From an uncultured Paludibacter sp. (GTDB lineage Bacteria; Bacteroidota; Bacteroidia; Bacteroidales; Paludibacteraceae): a stretch of DNA of 52,404 bases. Below the pieces are notes generated by a model. The model did no database searches. It was not told where the DNA came from and worked only from the letters and a program-made list of their open reading frames with translations. The position numbers were made by a program, and so were the translations under genes. Shown in pieces: positions 1-9,234 of this stretch. How positions within the stretch are numbered: position 1 is the first letter of the stretch; every line of letters begins with the position of its first letter. The DNA is taken from assembly GCA_937927845.1 (NCBI GenBank), contig CALFXE010000017.1, positions 1-52,404 on the forward strand, written 5' to 3'.

Positions 1-90
1 TTGATCAAAATCAACTCGTATTATTTTAATCTTATATCGAACTCACGTTAATTATGTATTTAAAATATAGTATCAGTTCGTTTTTTATCT

Positions 91-1239
91 TTATCTTTTT
101 ACAAGGAAAGAACATAACAGCAAATATATTGCACAAGCAAGTATAACTAAAACAGAGCCTATCTGGCTCCCAACGAAATCAGTTGAAACACCCATTATTA
201 TAGGAATTAATGCCCCTCCGGCTACGCCTGTAATCATTAATCCGGATATTTCATTTCCTTTTTGAGGTATCCTTTGTAATGCTATAGAAAAAATAATGGA
301 GAAAATATTGGCACATGCAAAACCAATGATGCCGATTAGTATAAGTATCAAAATCTTTTCGGGAACAAACAGCAATAGGGTCAAAGCCGCTACCGCAATG
401 ATCATACTGATTTTGAAGAACCCGGAAGATGAGAATTTAGACAAAATAAATGCTCCGATAAATGCTCCGGCAGTACGGCAGGCAAAATAAATACTTACTC
501 CGTAGTTGGCTTCTTCAGCCGACATGCCGCAACGTTCCATCAATATACGGGGTGTGGCGGTATTAATTCCAACATCTAAACCGACAATAAACAAAATCCC
601 TAAAAATAGATAAAGTATGGTTTTGTCGCTTAATAGACCGACAACTTCCTTGAATGAAGAAGCTTGCGATTTTTCTTCATACTCTTTAATGGGCGTTAGT
701 TGTAACCATAAAAAAGAAACTAAGGTAATTCCCGCAAAAATAGGGAATATAGTTTGCCAATTACCAAAATGAACAACTGCAAAACTTGCAATAAAAGGTC
801 CCGAAAAAGAAGAAATCGCTTTTATAAATTGTCCGGTTGTTAGTGCGCTTGTGAGTTGCTCAGGCTTTACAACATTAGAAAGCAAAGGGTTTAAAGACAC
901 TTGCAGTATTGTATTAGCAATACCAAGAAGCGCAAAAGTAATCAAGCACGAATAATAAGAATAGTTAATGACCGGAATCAACATGGCAACAATTGTAAGA
1001 ACGTTGCTTATCTGTACTGTTTTTTTTCGTCCTATTTTGTTCATTAACATTCCGGTAGGGACTGAAAATATAAAAAACCAAATAAAAAGCATAAACGGCA
1101 GGAAATTGGCTAATGTGTCGCTCAGATCAAAATCTTTTCTCACATTATTTGATGCAATGCCGACAACATCACAAAAACCCATAATGAAAAACCCGAACAA
1201 CACGGGAAGAAGCGTTGAAATAGAATGTTTTTTTTGCAT
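91..1239 (-). CDS. MFS sugar permease, FHS (FucP-like) type
   Basis: This is an inner-membrane major facilitator protein of 382 residues that probably imports a hexose by proton symport. The sequence shows about twelve hydrophobic segments. The N-terminal part (GFFIMGFCDVVG, then PTGMLMNKIGRKKT near residue 70) resembles the fucose-galactose-glucose:H+ symporter family, and GRKK is the usual MFS loop 2-3 motif. It is the last gene of a minus-strand run after the GH92 mannosidase (118-bp gap) and the kinase/isomerase fusion, so mannose is the likely substrate; that is inference from context. No promoter matching the phylum consensus was seen in the gap, so it is probably co-transcribed. The 90 bases between its stop and the window edge show only a short inverted repeat at 1-14. 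Confidence 0.85.
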   Translation of the reverse strand: MQKKHSISTLLPVLFGFFIMGFCDVVGIASNNVRKDFDLSDTLANFLPFMLFIWFFIFSVPTGMLMNKIGRKKTVQISNVLTIVAMLIPVINYSYYSCLITFALLGIANTILQVSLNPLLSNVVKPEQLTSALTTGQFIKAISSFSGPFIASFAVVHFGNWQTIFPIFAGITLVSFLWLQLTPIKEYEEKSQASSFKEVVGLLSDKTILYLFLGILFIVGLDVGINTATPRILMERCGMSAEEANYGVSIYFACRTAGAFIGAFILSKFSSSGFFKISMIIAVAALTLLLFVPEKILILILIGIIGFACANIFSIIFSIALQRIPQKGNEISGLMITGVAGGALIPIIMGVSTDFVGSQIGSVLVILACAIYLLLCSFLVKR

Positions 1240-1357
1240 AAGATTAACGTACTATTGTTTTATTATCTTTTTTGTTTTTCAAAACTGGAACATTTTACTT
1301 TTACAATATAAGTGCCCTGCTGAATATCTGTTATATCAATCTGTGTAGTTCCGCTTA

Positions 1358-4300
1358 TTATTTTTTGTTTATACCCCAATCTTTATTTTGTTTATCCCCC
1401 ATATTCAGAATAAGCGTACCGCCTTTTAAAAGTTCTTTTGCAGGAAAGTTAAACGAGTTGAGAGTTTTTCCGTTTAATGTTGCTGATTGTATATATTTAT
1501 TTTTACGCGAGGTGTTTTTTGCTTCAATGGTAAAAGTTGAACCACGTCTGTAACGTTTGCCTAAATTAATAATCACTTTCTCGAATATAGGACTACCTAT
1601 TTCATACACCGGTTCTATATTACAACCACCATCTGTCTGGAAAAGCCCTAAAGCTGCCATAACAAACCATGCGCTCATCTGTCCTTGATCTTCATCACCT
1701 AAATATGCATCATTAACTCCAAAACCATAATAATTATCGATAATCGAACGACTCCATCGCTGTGTTTGCCAAGTCTCTCCAGCCCAGTTGAATAAAAAAG
1801 CAAAATGCATAGATTGTTGATTTCCCTGTACAACAGGAAAATCCCAATATTGATCTCCTGGAGCATTATAGCGCCATGTTTCGCTTTCTTCGAATCCCCA
1901 TTCCAACCGTTCGATAAATTTCTTAGCCCCCATAATTCTGACAAGTTCCGGTACATTCTGTGGAACAAAATAACTCAATTGCCACGCATTGCCTTCGACG
2001 TATTCGGAATGTGCGCCAGACTTAAAAGGATCAAAATTATCAACAAACTTACCGTTGCTTGCGCGCATGTGGGCATAGCCGTTTTCAGGATTAATAGCAT
2101 TACGCCACCATTCGCCACGTTCGGCAAAAAGCTGATAATCATTATTTTTTCCTAATGCTTTAGCAAGTTGAGAAACCGTCCAATCATCAAAAGAATATTC
2201 TAATGTATTGGAAAAAGTTCCTAAATCATAAGGAACATATTGGTATTGAAGATAGTGAGTCAGATCTCTATTTCCTGCAAATCCTCCTGCTACAGAAGAA
2301 GCTGGGGTGGTTTGCATCTTTCTTATAGCTTCGAATGCTTTTTCCGCATCAAAATCACGAATTCCCATCTGATAAGCTCCGACAATAAGCGGTATCTCAT
2401 GCTCAGCAACCATTACGGGGATATATTTCATTCCTGCAGGACCTTTTGCTAACCAGCCATTGGCATCGTACATCAATAGTTGAGAATTCACCCACTTTGA
2501 CGACCATTCAGGTGTTACTAAATTCCAAAATTGGTTCAGGTTCCAGAAAGTATTCCAGAAAGCATCGCAGCCTAAAGCAATATGTTCGGGATTACTGATT
2601 GTTTGTCTTTTCATATCGGCTGAAATCCACTCGCCATTTATATCGCTCCAAGTATTGCGACATAGCGAACGGTAAACATTGGTGTAAAAACGCATCTTTT
2701 CCATCCGATTGTCTGATGTTACAGCCAGGCGAGATAGTATTTCATTCCAAACCGATTTTTGATTTGCCACAATTGCTTCATAATTCCATCCAAACGGCGT
2801 AGTGATCTCAGTCATCAGATTTTCTGAAGCATTTTCAACGCTTACCAACGATATACCTGAACGAGCTTGTACTACGTTTGACAGTTGTGTGTCAAATTCA
2901 ACATACATACCAGCATCTTTTAAATTACTACCTGATATATAATTAGTTTCCTTGATTTCATTGTTTATCCAACCTCCAATCCTTTTTATCGGACGGTCAA
3001 ATTCTATAACAAAATTCACCGTATATTCCTGATCTGCATCGTTACTCCATACATGTGGACGTGGAGATAATTGATGACTATACCCTTCGATTCTATAATC
3101 GCTGACTTGCTTCATTTCTACATCTACAAGCTGATATTCGTATTCGGCAGGAATGTGCAAATCAATCATCACACGGCCATCTTTGTCATTTGGAAAAGTA
3201 TAACGTTGAAAACCACAACGTGTTGTAGCTGTTATTTCAGCTTCAATGTGAGTGTCGCTCAGATAAACTTTGTAATAACCAAGGGGTGCTTCCTCGCTGA
3301 GTTTATCAATACGTGAGCGGTAGCCTGAATCAGGATTTTTTTCGTCTCCTACTTTTGTTTGAAGTTTACCATTTGTAGGCATCATTCCCAAACCTGCCAT
3401 AGTCCATTCATGAATATGGCTGAAACAGCCGATTGACTCGAAAGAAGGCTGATAACCAGCCTGCCAACCAGAGTTTTGGTTGTCAGGACTTAATTTTACC
3501 ATACTAAAAGGCATCCACGGACCGGGTGCAATCATCCATCGAGAATGTCCGGCTCCCATCATTGTATTAACATAATCTGCAGGAGATTGAAGTGCTTGTG
3601 GCGAACGTTCTACAATACCTTTGAATATTGATTTGCCATCTATTAAAATTTCGTATCTGCTTATTTTGGGAACAGTGACTGCCGGCATGGGAGCTTCAAA
3701 TTGGTAACGTGCAGTATCAATTACCGCTGAAAAAATATTGTTTTCGTCTAATTTTACCTTTATCTCCGGACTATCGCTTAGATGTTCAATATCTATAAGG
3801 AGCGGTTGTACATTTGATCCATTGCGTGAAAGTTCGTAGTCTGCAGCTTTTATATCTCTTATAAACACTTTATCAGGCTGAGACAAAGTAACACTTTTAT
3901 CCGAAGTCAATTCAATATTATCAAATACAATCCATGATCCTTCCAATACCGTCAGATTTATTTTATTGCCTCCTTTACGGATAACATTTTTATCTATAAG
4001 GATGGATACGACTTGAAAACCTGAACCACCGACATCTCCATCCACAGAACCATATGAACTACCTGTCAAATTGGGTTTTCTGATTTGAGTATCATTAATT
4101 GTGACTTTTAGGAGCGAACCACGCGGATTGGCATCAATTAAATTTATATATAGACGGAAAGATGCTTCTTCGGGTAGCTCATCAATACCAAAAAGAATAT
4201 TGATTTCGTGGGTACGCCAACCAGCTGTTCCACTTGTCCCTCCCCATAGGTCAACAGGACCGGGAAGAACATATGGGAAGTTGGATTTAAGCGTTGAATG

Positions 4301-4549
4301 TCCAACTATATAATATTTGTTTTCATAGCCGAAATCATTTTTCAAAAAATCACTATAGTTGGAAGGACCTAAAGCAAATTCGGCAGCACTTCGATCTTTC
4401 TCACCGATTTTCCATATGGTAGACTGCTGGGAATACACATTTTGATAAATCAAGCCTATTACTAAAAAAGAAAAAACTTTTAAAATAAGATTCCAAGAAA
4501 ATTGATGTCTTTTTTTAATTTGGTTACATTGATTTGTATTATTTTTCAT
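1358..4549 (-). CDS. secreted GH92 alpha-mannosidase with N-terminal accessory domain
   Basis: This is a 1063-residue exported exo-alpha-mannosidase. A signal peptide covers about residues 1-40, ending at NVYSQ. Residues about 45-215 look like the jelly-roll domain found C-terminal in family 4 polysaccharide lyases (IWKIGEKDRSAAEF, FRLYINLIDANPRGS), here used as an N-terminal accessory module. The GH92 fold fills about 325-1045. Landmarks are YVEGNAWQLSYFVP near 848 and GDEDQGQMSAWFVMAALGLF near 951, the conserved GH92 region that carries catalytic acidic residues. GH92 enzymes are Ca2+-dependent inverting exo-mannosidases; linkage preference cannot be read here. It lies 52 bp after the fused kinase/isomerase, consistent with one mannose operon. 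There is no lipobox, so it is probably periplasmic. Confidence 0.93.
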   Translation of the reverse strand: MKNNTNQCNQIKKRHQFSWNLILKVFSFLVIGLIYQNVYSQQSTIWKIGEKDRSAAEFALGPSNYSDFLKNDFGYENKYYIVGHSTLKSNFPYVLPGPVDLWGGTSGTAGWRTHEINILFGIDELPEEASFRLYINLIDANPRGSLLKVTINDTQIRKPNLTGSSYGSVDGDVGGSGFQVVSILIDKNVIRKGGNKINLTVLEGSWIVFDNIELTSDKSVTLSQPDKVFIRDIKAADYELSRNGSNVQPLLIDIEHLSDSPEIKVKLDENNIFSAVIDTARYQFEAPMPAVTVPKISRYEILIDGKSIFKGIVERSPQALQSPADYVNTMMGAGHSRWMIAPGPWMPFSMVKLSPDNQNSGWQAGYQPSFESIGCFSHIHEWTMAGLGMMPTNGKLQTKVGDEKNPDSGYRSRIDKLSEEAPLGYYKVYLSDTHIEAEITATTRCGFQRYTFPNDKDGRVMIDLHIPAEYEYQLVDVEMKQVSDYRIEGYSHQLSPRPHVWSNDADQEYTVNFVIEFDRPIKRIGGWINNEIKETNYISGSNLKDAGMYVEFDTQLSNVVQARSGISLVSVENASENLMTEITTPFGWNYEAIVANQKSVWNEILSRLAVTSDNRMEKMRFYTNVYRSLCRNTWSDINGEWISADMKRQTISNPEHIALGCDAFWNTFWNLNQFWNLVTPEWSSKWVNSQLLMYDANGWLAKGPAGMKYIPVMVAEHEIPLIVGAYQMGIRDFDAEKAFEAIRKMQTTPASSVAGGFAGNRDLTHYLQYQYVPYDLGTFSNTLEYSFDDWTVSQLAKALGKNNDYQLFAERGEWWRNAINPENGYAHMRASNGKFVDNFDPFKSGAHSEYVEGNAWQLSYFVPQNVPELVRIMGAKKFIERLEWGFEESETWRYNAPGDQYWDFPVVQGNQQSMHFAFLFNWAGETWQTQRWSRSIIDNYYGFGVNDAYLGDEDQGQMSAWFVMAALGLFQTDGGCNIEPVYEIGSPIFEKVIINLGKRYRRGSTFTIEAKNTSRKNKYIQSATLNGKTLNSFNFPAKELLKGGTLILNMGDKQNKDWGINKK

Positions 4550-4601
4550 GATACTGTAATCTTAATTTTTATTGCAATTAGATTTATTTTATCTCAAACG
4601 T

Positions 4602-7268
4602 TTATTTCACAAAAGCTTTTAGCATCATGGCCTTTTCTTTTCCTGTGTTAATTATTTTATATGATCGAGCATTTGCCGGCACAACAAATGTTTCTGCATA
4701 ATTAAAATGCTGTTGCATACCATTTTTTGTTTCTAAAATTACGGAAGAACCTTCTACCAACATCCATACATGGCATTTGGAATGTGTCTCGATTGAAATT
4801 TCATTATCAAAAGTATATCGGTGTACATCATAAAAATGTAACGTATGAGTTTGTAAATGCTCCAATGTATAGTTTTCGTTTATCTCCAGCATATACGGTT
4901 TAGATATAAGTTTATCTTTTACTTTCTTACCCTTACATTCGAAATTGACATTTTTCATTCCATGTTCAATATTGATAGGACGAGGACGTCCATCAAGATC
5001 CATTCGTACCCAGTCATACATTTTAAATGTGAAAATATAAGGAGCACTACTTATTTCCAAGACCAAATTGTCTTTTCCAGATGCATGAATTGTTCCATTT
5101 GGAATAAGGAAGAAATCATGTTTCTTCGCAGGAAAATATTGTACATATTTTTCAATATCAATTTTCTGACTTGTTTTTTCGCTATTCAGTAATTCTGAAT
5201 GAAATTTTTCAGAGTCAATATTTTCTTGAAAACCTAAATACACCCCCGAATCGTTTTTACGATCAAGAATGTAATATGTTTCATCTTGTGTGAACGGCAT
5301 GCCAAATTCCTGTTGAATATATTCTGTATTGGGATGGCATTGCACTGATAAATTTCCACCATCGAAAGTGTCTAATAAATCGAAACGGATGGGAAAATCA
5401 TATTTAAAACGTTCTGCACAATCACCCAATACTTCCTTATAATTATTATACATCAAAAAATCGAAAGATACTTCAAGACGATAGTCATCGCTTTCGAACA
5501 TCAATCCGTTTTCTAATACCATCAATTCATACGACCATGCCAGATTATCGATGTCTTTGTTTATTCCATCCAAATGCTCTTTCAACCAACTTCCACCCCA
5601 AGCTCCCGGCTCAAACCAGGGACGTACTCTAAAAAAATTATTACTCATTGCTGTCAAACTTTCACGCAAATCATTACCGGTCATCCACAAATAGCAATCC
5701 GGGCGTTGTTCATCTACAATTATATCGATTTTAGGTAATATATTAGCTTTGTGTTCATTCAGTACTCTCCAATCAACAAAATAAAGACGCTTATAGATTT
5801 CCCTGAAATCTTCTTGTTTGTAGGTACCTAAATTGAAAGCAGCTCCTGCACGCATGCGAAATTGGAGTTCGTTTTTTGGAAGATCAATGTATATTAATGG
5901 TGCATCCCAACCTGCTAACGAGGCTCCGCAACCTATTAAAATGTTTATATCTACCGAAACATTAGGTTGAAAACTGTCTATCTTATTCTTATTAAACCAA
6001 TCAATAAGTTTCTTATTGGTTATTTTTCCAAATATAGAGTCTTTTTCACCTAAGTCTGACTTTAGCATAATATCAATTTCATCAGTCGACTTCATTGCTG
6101 CATCAATATGATACCAATGTGCCTTTTTACCTTGTTTAATCAATTCGTAGTTGATGTTTTCGATAAATTTATTCCAAAACACCCCGATATATCCATCAAT
6201 TACGACCGTTTTATGTTGTATAATCCACTTACTCAAAGATTTATATCCTTCATTTATTTTTCCAGTTCCAATAGGAAAACCGGGATATATGTCATAATAA
6301 CCAGAACGGGTATGTTTTGCTTTCTGAGGAGCTAATAATTGATGTGTTTTTCTGACTTCTTGTTTTTCCATTATATTTGATGATTTTGCATGTATGGCAG
6401 CACCAATAAGCGGTGCTTTATCCCAAAGTTCACATGATTTGACCTTTACTTGATATTTGCATTGAGTATTTATTCTGTCTCTCAATTGTTGTAAAAAGAA
6501 ATTGGAAGCTTTGGCTATATTTCCTCCAATAACAAGTGTGTCAGGTTTAAAATCCTGTATCCATGGCATAAGAAAATCGACAAGGTTATATGAAAATTGT
6601 TCAAAAACCTCTAATGCTAAACGATCATTTTGTTCAGCATATCGAGCTATCTCTTTTACACCGGATATTTCTACACCGGTTTTCTTTAACCATTCATTTA
6701 CAAACCAACGAGTCGAAAAATAGTCATCCGCATTACTTTTTCCAAAAGGCACATTGTATAAATATCCATTTTGTGGAATTCCGCATGTAGCCTCTGTTTG
6801 TATATTTCCGTCAATCAAAAAGGCACTTCCAAGTCCGGTACCTAAGGTAATAACTAAAGTTCTTTTACTCCCAATAGCAGATCCGCTATATACCTCACCT
6901 AATGCAAAACTTGATGCATCATTAATAAATGCCATTGGGATATGTTTATCAGTCAGACCAGCACGGATTGCTTCTTTTATGTTTAGTCCGAATAGTGAAT
7001 CGAGTTTTTTCACATCTTTAATCAAGGAAATGCCTTCCTCATAATTGAAAGGTCCGGGAATTGCTAAACCTATTCCGGCTATTGAATCTTGGTTTTCAAG
7101 AACTTTGTTAATTGCCGATTGCCAAGCATATAATATATCAGAAGAGGCAGCATTACAATCGACTGCAACTTTGTGTATAGCGCCTGATATTTTTCCTGTT
7201 TCGCTTATCAATCCACAAGAAATATGTGTACCTCCAATATCTATACCTACATAATCTGTTTTCTTCAT
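4602..7268 (-). CDS. ROK sugar kinase fused to class I mannose-6-phosphate isomerase
   Basis: One 888-residue polypeptide joins two catabolic enzymes. Residues 1-290 are a ROK kinase: phosphate motif DIGGTH at 10-15, catalytic region NDASSFALGE, and TLGTGLGSA. The Cys-rich zinc motif of many ROK kinases is absent. Residues about 320-520 form a linker domain with VVIDGYIGVFWNK, placed like a P-loop but without GK[ST]. The C-terminal half is a type I mannose-6-phosphate isomerase: QCHP near 643, GTIHA near 726, then YDW-R-D-GRPRP and IEH, the metal and active-site motifs, plus a terminal cupin. Together these would turn mannose into mannose 6-phosphate and then fructose 6-phosphate. I chose ATG 7268 rather than 7319 because the predicted transcript starts near 7310 and MKKTDYVGID is a normal ROK start. 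Confidence 0.9.
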   Translation of the reverse strand: MKKTDYVGIDIGGTHISCGLISETGKISGAIHKVAVDCNAASSDILYAWQSAINKVLENQDSIAGIGLAIPGPFNYEEGISLIKDVKKLDSLFGLNIKEAIRAGLTDKHIPMAFINDASSFALGEVYSGSAIGSKRTLVITLGTGLGSAFLIDGNIQTEATCGIPQNGYLYNVPFGKSNADDYFSTRWFVNEWLKKTGVEISGVKEIARYAEQNDRLALEVFEQFSYNLVDFLMPWIQDFKPDTLVIGGNIAKASNFFLQQLRDRINTQCKYQVKVKSCELWDKAPLIGAAIHAKSSNIMEKQEVRKTHQLLAPQKAKHTRSGYYDIYPGFPIGTGKINEGYKSLSKWIIQHKTVVIDGYIGVFWNKFIENINYELIKQGKKAHWYHIDAAMKSTDEIDIMLKSDLGEKDSIFGKITNKKLIDWFNKNKIDSFQPNVSVDINILIGCGASLAGWDAPLIYIDLPKNELQFRMRAGAAFNLGTYKQEDFREIYKRLYFVDWRVLNEHKANILPKIDIIVDEQRPDCYLWMTGNDLRESLTAMSNNFFRVRPWFEPGAWGGSWLKEHLDGINKDIDNLAWSYELMVLENGLMFESDDYRLEVSFDFLMYNNYKEVLGDCAERFKYDFPIRFDLLDTFDGGNLSVQCHPNTEYIQQEFGMPFTQDETYYILDRKNDSGVYLGFQENIDSEKFHSELLNSEKTSQKIDIEKYVQYFPAKKHDFFLIPNGTIHASGKDNLVLEISSAPYIFTFKMYDWVRMDLDGRPRPINIEHGMKNVNFECKGKKVKDKLISKPYMLEINENYTLEHLQTHTLHFYDVHRYTFDNEISIETHSKCHVWMLVEGSSVILETKNGMQQHFNYAETFVVPANARSYKIINTGKEKAMMLKAFVK

Positions 7269-7284
7269 AATGTCATATATTAAC

Positions 7285-7304
7285 ATGTATATATGTATAT
7301 ACAT
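7285..7304. promoter_or_regulatory. palindromic operator candidate for the GntR regulator
   Basis: A perfect inverted repeat has 9-bp arms (ATGTATATA and TATATACAT) around a TG centre. It lies between the predicted minus-strand promoter (7317-7348) and the kinase/isomerase ATG, where a bound repressor would block initiation or early elongation. The divergent gene is a GntR/UTRA regulator, a class that binds such palindromes next to its targets. The assignment is inference from position; AT-rich DNA forms palindromes easily. Confidence 0.6.
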
Positions 7305-7316
7305 AGTATGTAGGTG

Positions 7317-7348
7317 CAAAGTAAATATATTTATTTGATAAATGCAAA
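7317..7348 (-). promoter_or_regulatory. promoter of the mannose operon
   Basis: On the minus strand TTTG (7348-7345), a 20-bp spacer and TTACTTTG (7324-7317) match the Bacteroidota -33/-7 consensus (TTTG, 19-21 bp, TAnnTTTG) with one mismatch. Transcription would begin near 7310, which excludes the upstream ATG at 7319 as the start of the fused kinase gene. Confidence 0.6.
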
Positions 7349-7478
7349 TAAAAAATCACTTTTTAAAAGATCATGATTTTTCGTTTGTCGAAGTAATTTA
7401 CAATATCTTAAAACGAAAGAAGATTATAATAATAAACTCTACTAAAGTAGTGATAGATAAAAATTAATCAACCGAATA

Positions 7479-7510
7479 CTTGGCATTTCAATTCGTTTTT
7501 TGTATGTTTG
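7479..7510 (+). promoter_or_regulatory. promoter of the GntR regulator gene
   Basis: CTTG (7479-7482), a 20-bp spacer and TATGTTTG (7503-7510) fit the Bacteroidota promoter consensus. The leader to ATG 7626 would be about 110 nt. A 12-bp palindrome CTACTAAAGTAG (7439-7450) lies about 30 bp upstream and could be a second regulatory site. The rest of the 357-bp divergent gap is featureless AT-rich DNA. Confidence 0.6.
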
Positions 7511-7625
7511 TCCGATAAAAAACACTTGATAACAGAATAAGACTGAACATAATGAAACAGTTTTGTTTTTTCATACAAGTGTGATAGTCAATAAGGTAAT
7601 TAATGAAGATTTAAAAACCCAAAGA

Positions 7626-8354
7626 ATGAAAATTTCGTTAGATCATAACAGCCATACCCCTTTGTATATACAAATAGAACAACTAATAAGGCAAGAGATA
7701 CAAAATCCGGAATATAAGAAAGGGAAAAAGCTACCCAACGAAGTAGATTTAGCTAAACAGTTAGGTGTTTCACGCAGTACTATGCGACAAGCGATCAATA
7801 AGTTGGTCTATGATGGCTTACTAATTAGAAAAAAAGGTGTCGGAACTATTGTGAATAATATTGTATCTACATATAAATCTGGAAATTGGATGAGTTTCTC
7901 ACAGGAAATGAAAGCTATGGGGATAGAGGTTAAGAATTATGAAATGTTTATTGGCTGGGTAAAACCGACAGAAGAAATTTGTAATTTCTTTAATATTTCT
8001 GAGGATACAAAAGTCTTAAAATTAGAACGCCTTCGGGGTAATCCGGAAATTCCATTTGTATACTTTATATCTTATTTCAATCCAAGAATTGGACTTACTG
8101 GTGACGAAGATTTTTCTCGTCCATTATATGATATACTTGAAGATTATAATATAATCGTAAAACTATCCAAAGAAGAAATAAGTTCCAAAGCTGCTGATAG
8201 AACCTTATCAGAGAAGTTAGAAATAACACTTGGGGACCCTCTACTGAAGAGGAAAAGATTTGTCTTCGATCCGGGGGGACGTCCTGTTGAATGGAATGTT
8301 GGCTATTATCGTTCTGACAGCTTTGTTTATACAATTGAGTCAGAACGAGTTTAA
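7626..8354 (+). CDS. GntR-family regulator, HutC/UTRA subfamily
   Basis: This is a cytoplasmic DNA-binding regulator of 242 residues. An N-terminal winged helix-turn-helix typical of GntR proteins (PLYIQIEQLIRQEI, then LPNEVDLAKQLGVSRSTMRQ, then LLIRKKGVGTIV) covers about residues 8-75. A UTRA effector-binding domain follows (about 90-240), the fold that senses sugar phosphates or similar small molecules in the HutC group. I prefer ATG 7626 (MKISLDHNSHTPLYIQ) because GntR proteins normally begin just before PLY; an upstream in-frame ATG at 7563 would add 21 unconserved residues. It is divergent from the kinase/isomerase-GH92-permease run and probably represses it until a mannose-derived ligand binds. 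The ligand is inference. Confidence 0.92.
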   Translation: MKISLDHNSHTPLYIQIEQLIRQEIQNPEYKKGKKLPNEVDLAKQLGVSRSTMRQAINKLVYDGLLIRKKGVGTIVNNIVSTYKSGNWMSFSQEMKAMGIEVKNYEMFIGWVKPTEEICNFFNISEDTKVLKLERLRGNPEIPFVYFISYFNPRIGLTGDEDFSRPLYDILEDYNIIVKLSKEEISSKAADRTLSEKLEITLGDPLLKRKRFVFDPGGRPVEWNVGYYRSDSFVYTIESERV

Positions 8355-8380
8355 AAGCATATTATTTCATCACATTATAT

Positions 8381-8579
8381 AATGAAGTCGTCTTGACTTT
8401 TTAAGAATGGAACTCTTAACCACTGTAAAAAATAGGAACCCGACTGCGACTATACGGGAGATTAACCAACTACGGCTGATCGGGAGTTCCCTCACTTCGC
8501 TTCGCTCGTTCAGGATGACACGCTCGTTAGCAGGCAGATGGTGTAGAAACCGACTACGATTTGGCGAAGTCAAATGTAT
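8381..8579 (+). repeat. foldback/MITE-like repeat, copy 1 (core deleted)
   Basis: This non-coding, GC-richer block begins with the same terminus as copy 3 (AATGAAGTCGTCTTGACTTT) and shares CGACTGCGACT, GGGAGTTCC and AGGATGACACGCTC with it. The central core of copies 2 and 3 is missing and the right terminus is degenerate (near 8566-8579). It fills the gap between the convergent gntR-type and DUF2059 genes. Confidence 0.75.
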
Positions 8580-8601
8580 TATCTGCGTTCTACCTATAGT
8601 C

Positions 8602-9066
8602 TTATTTCAATTCTTCTAATTTTTTAGTCAACTTTTCTTGAAATTTCGGCATATAGTCGGTCATCATCGAATTCATCAGCAGCGCGGTCATTTCAGGAGT
8701 CTTTTCGAGCATCTTTTTGCCGGTGGGCGATTCATAAAACCGAATCAGATCCTTAATTTCTTCATGAGTGAAAATCTTATCGTATATGCCAACCATCTCC
8801 TTATTAATCAATGTGTTCGATAGTTCTTTTGTTTCTTGCATCATAAACTCTACATAGCTGTCAAACTTCGCCTTAGCATCGTCACCTTGTATGGATTCAT
8901 TGGCTTGCTGCTTCATTATGGGAACCATGCTATTGAACATAGAATTAATCATTTGGTCAGAATGCATGATTTTAAATAAAGTTTTTAAGTCGGAAACTTT
9001 GTCTTGTGCATAAGTATTGGTAAAAAAGAATACACTAAGGAACAGAATAGGAAGTAGTTTTTTCAT
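8602..9066 (-). CDS. exported DUF2059 protein
   Basis: This is a 154-residue protein with a clear signal peptide (MKKLLPILFLSVFFFTNTYAQ). The mature part is helical and matches the DUF2059 pattern: a pair of helices around MINSMFNSMVPIMKQ, then EIKDLIRFYESPTGKKMLEKTPEMTALL. Family members are small periplasmic proteins of unknown function; the FY-SP-GKK signature is the most conserved part. It is convergent with the GntR gene across repeat copy 1 and divergent from the small DUF3575-like gene. No partner suggests a role. Confidence 0.85.
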   Translation of the reverse strand: MKKLLPILFLSVFFFTNTYAQDKVSDLKTLFKIMHSDQMINSMFNSMVPIMKQQANESIQGDDAKAKFDSYVEFMMQETKELSNTLINKEMVGIYDKIFTHEEIKDLIRFYESPTGKKMLEKTPEMTALLMNSMMTDYMPKFQEKLTKKLEELK

Positions 9067-9160
9067 GGTAAAATATTTTAAATTTGTCTGTAAAAATAAA
9101 TGAATTTTTTTATAATTATTCTAAATTGACTTTATATTAACAATCATTAGAAAAAAACAG

Positions 9161-9168
9161 TAACTTTG
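9161..9168 (+). promoter_or_regulatory. -7 element for the DUF3575-like gene
   Basis: TAACTTTG fits the phylum -7 consensus exactly. No convincing TTTG is seen 19-21 bp upstream. The leader to ATG 9235 would be about 60 nt. Confidence 0.4.
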
Positions 9169-9234
9169 TTGATTTTAAAAACAGAAAATTTATAATGAAA
9201 GTAATCTCTAAATCATTACTAAAAATAAATATGT

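Noticed and set aside
7269..7319. Upstream ATG at 7319 as the start of the ROK-isomerase fusion
   Set aside because: It lies upstream of the predicted transcription start, adds 17 unconserved residues, and MKKTDYVGID is a standard ROK start.
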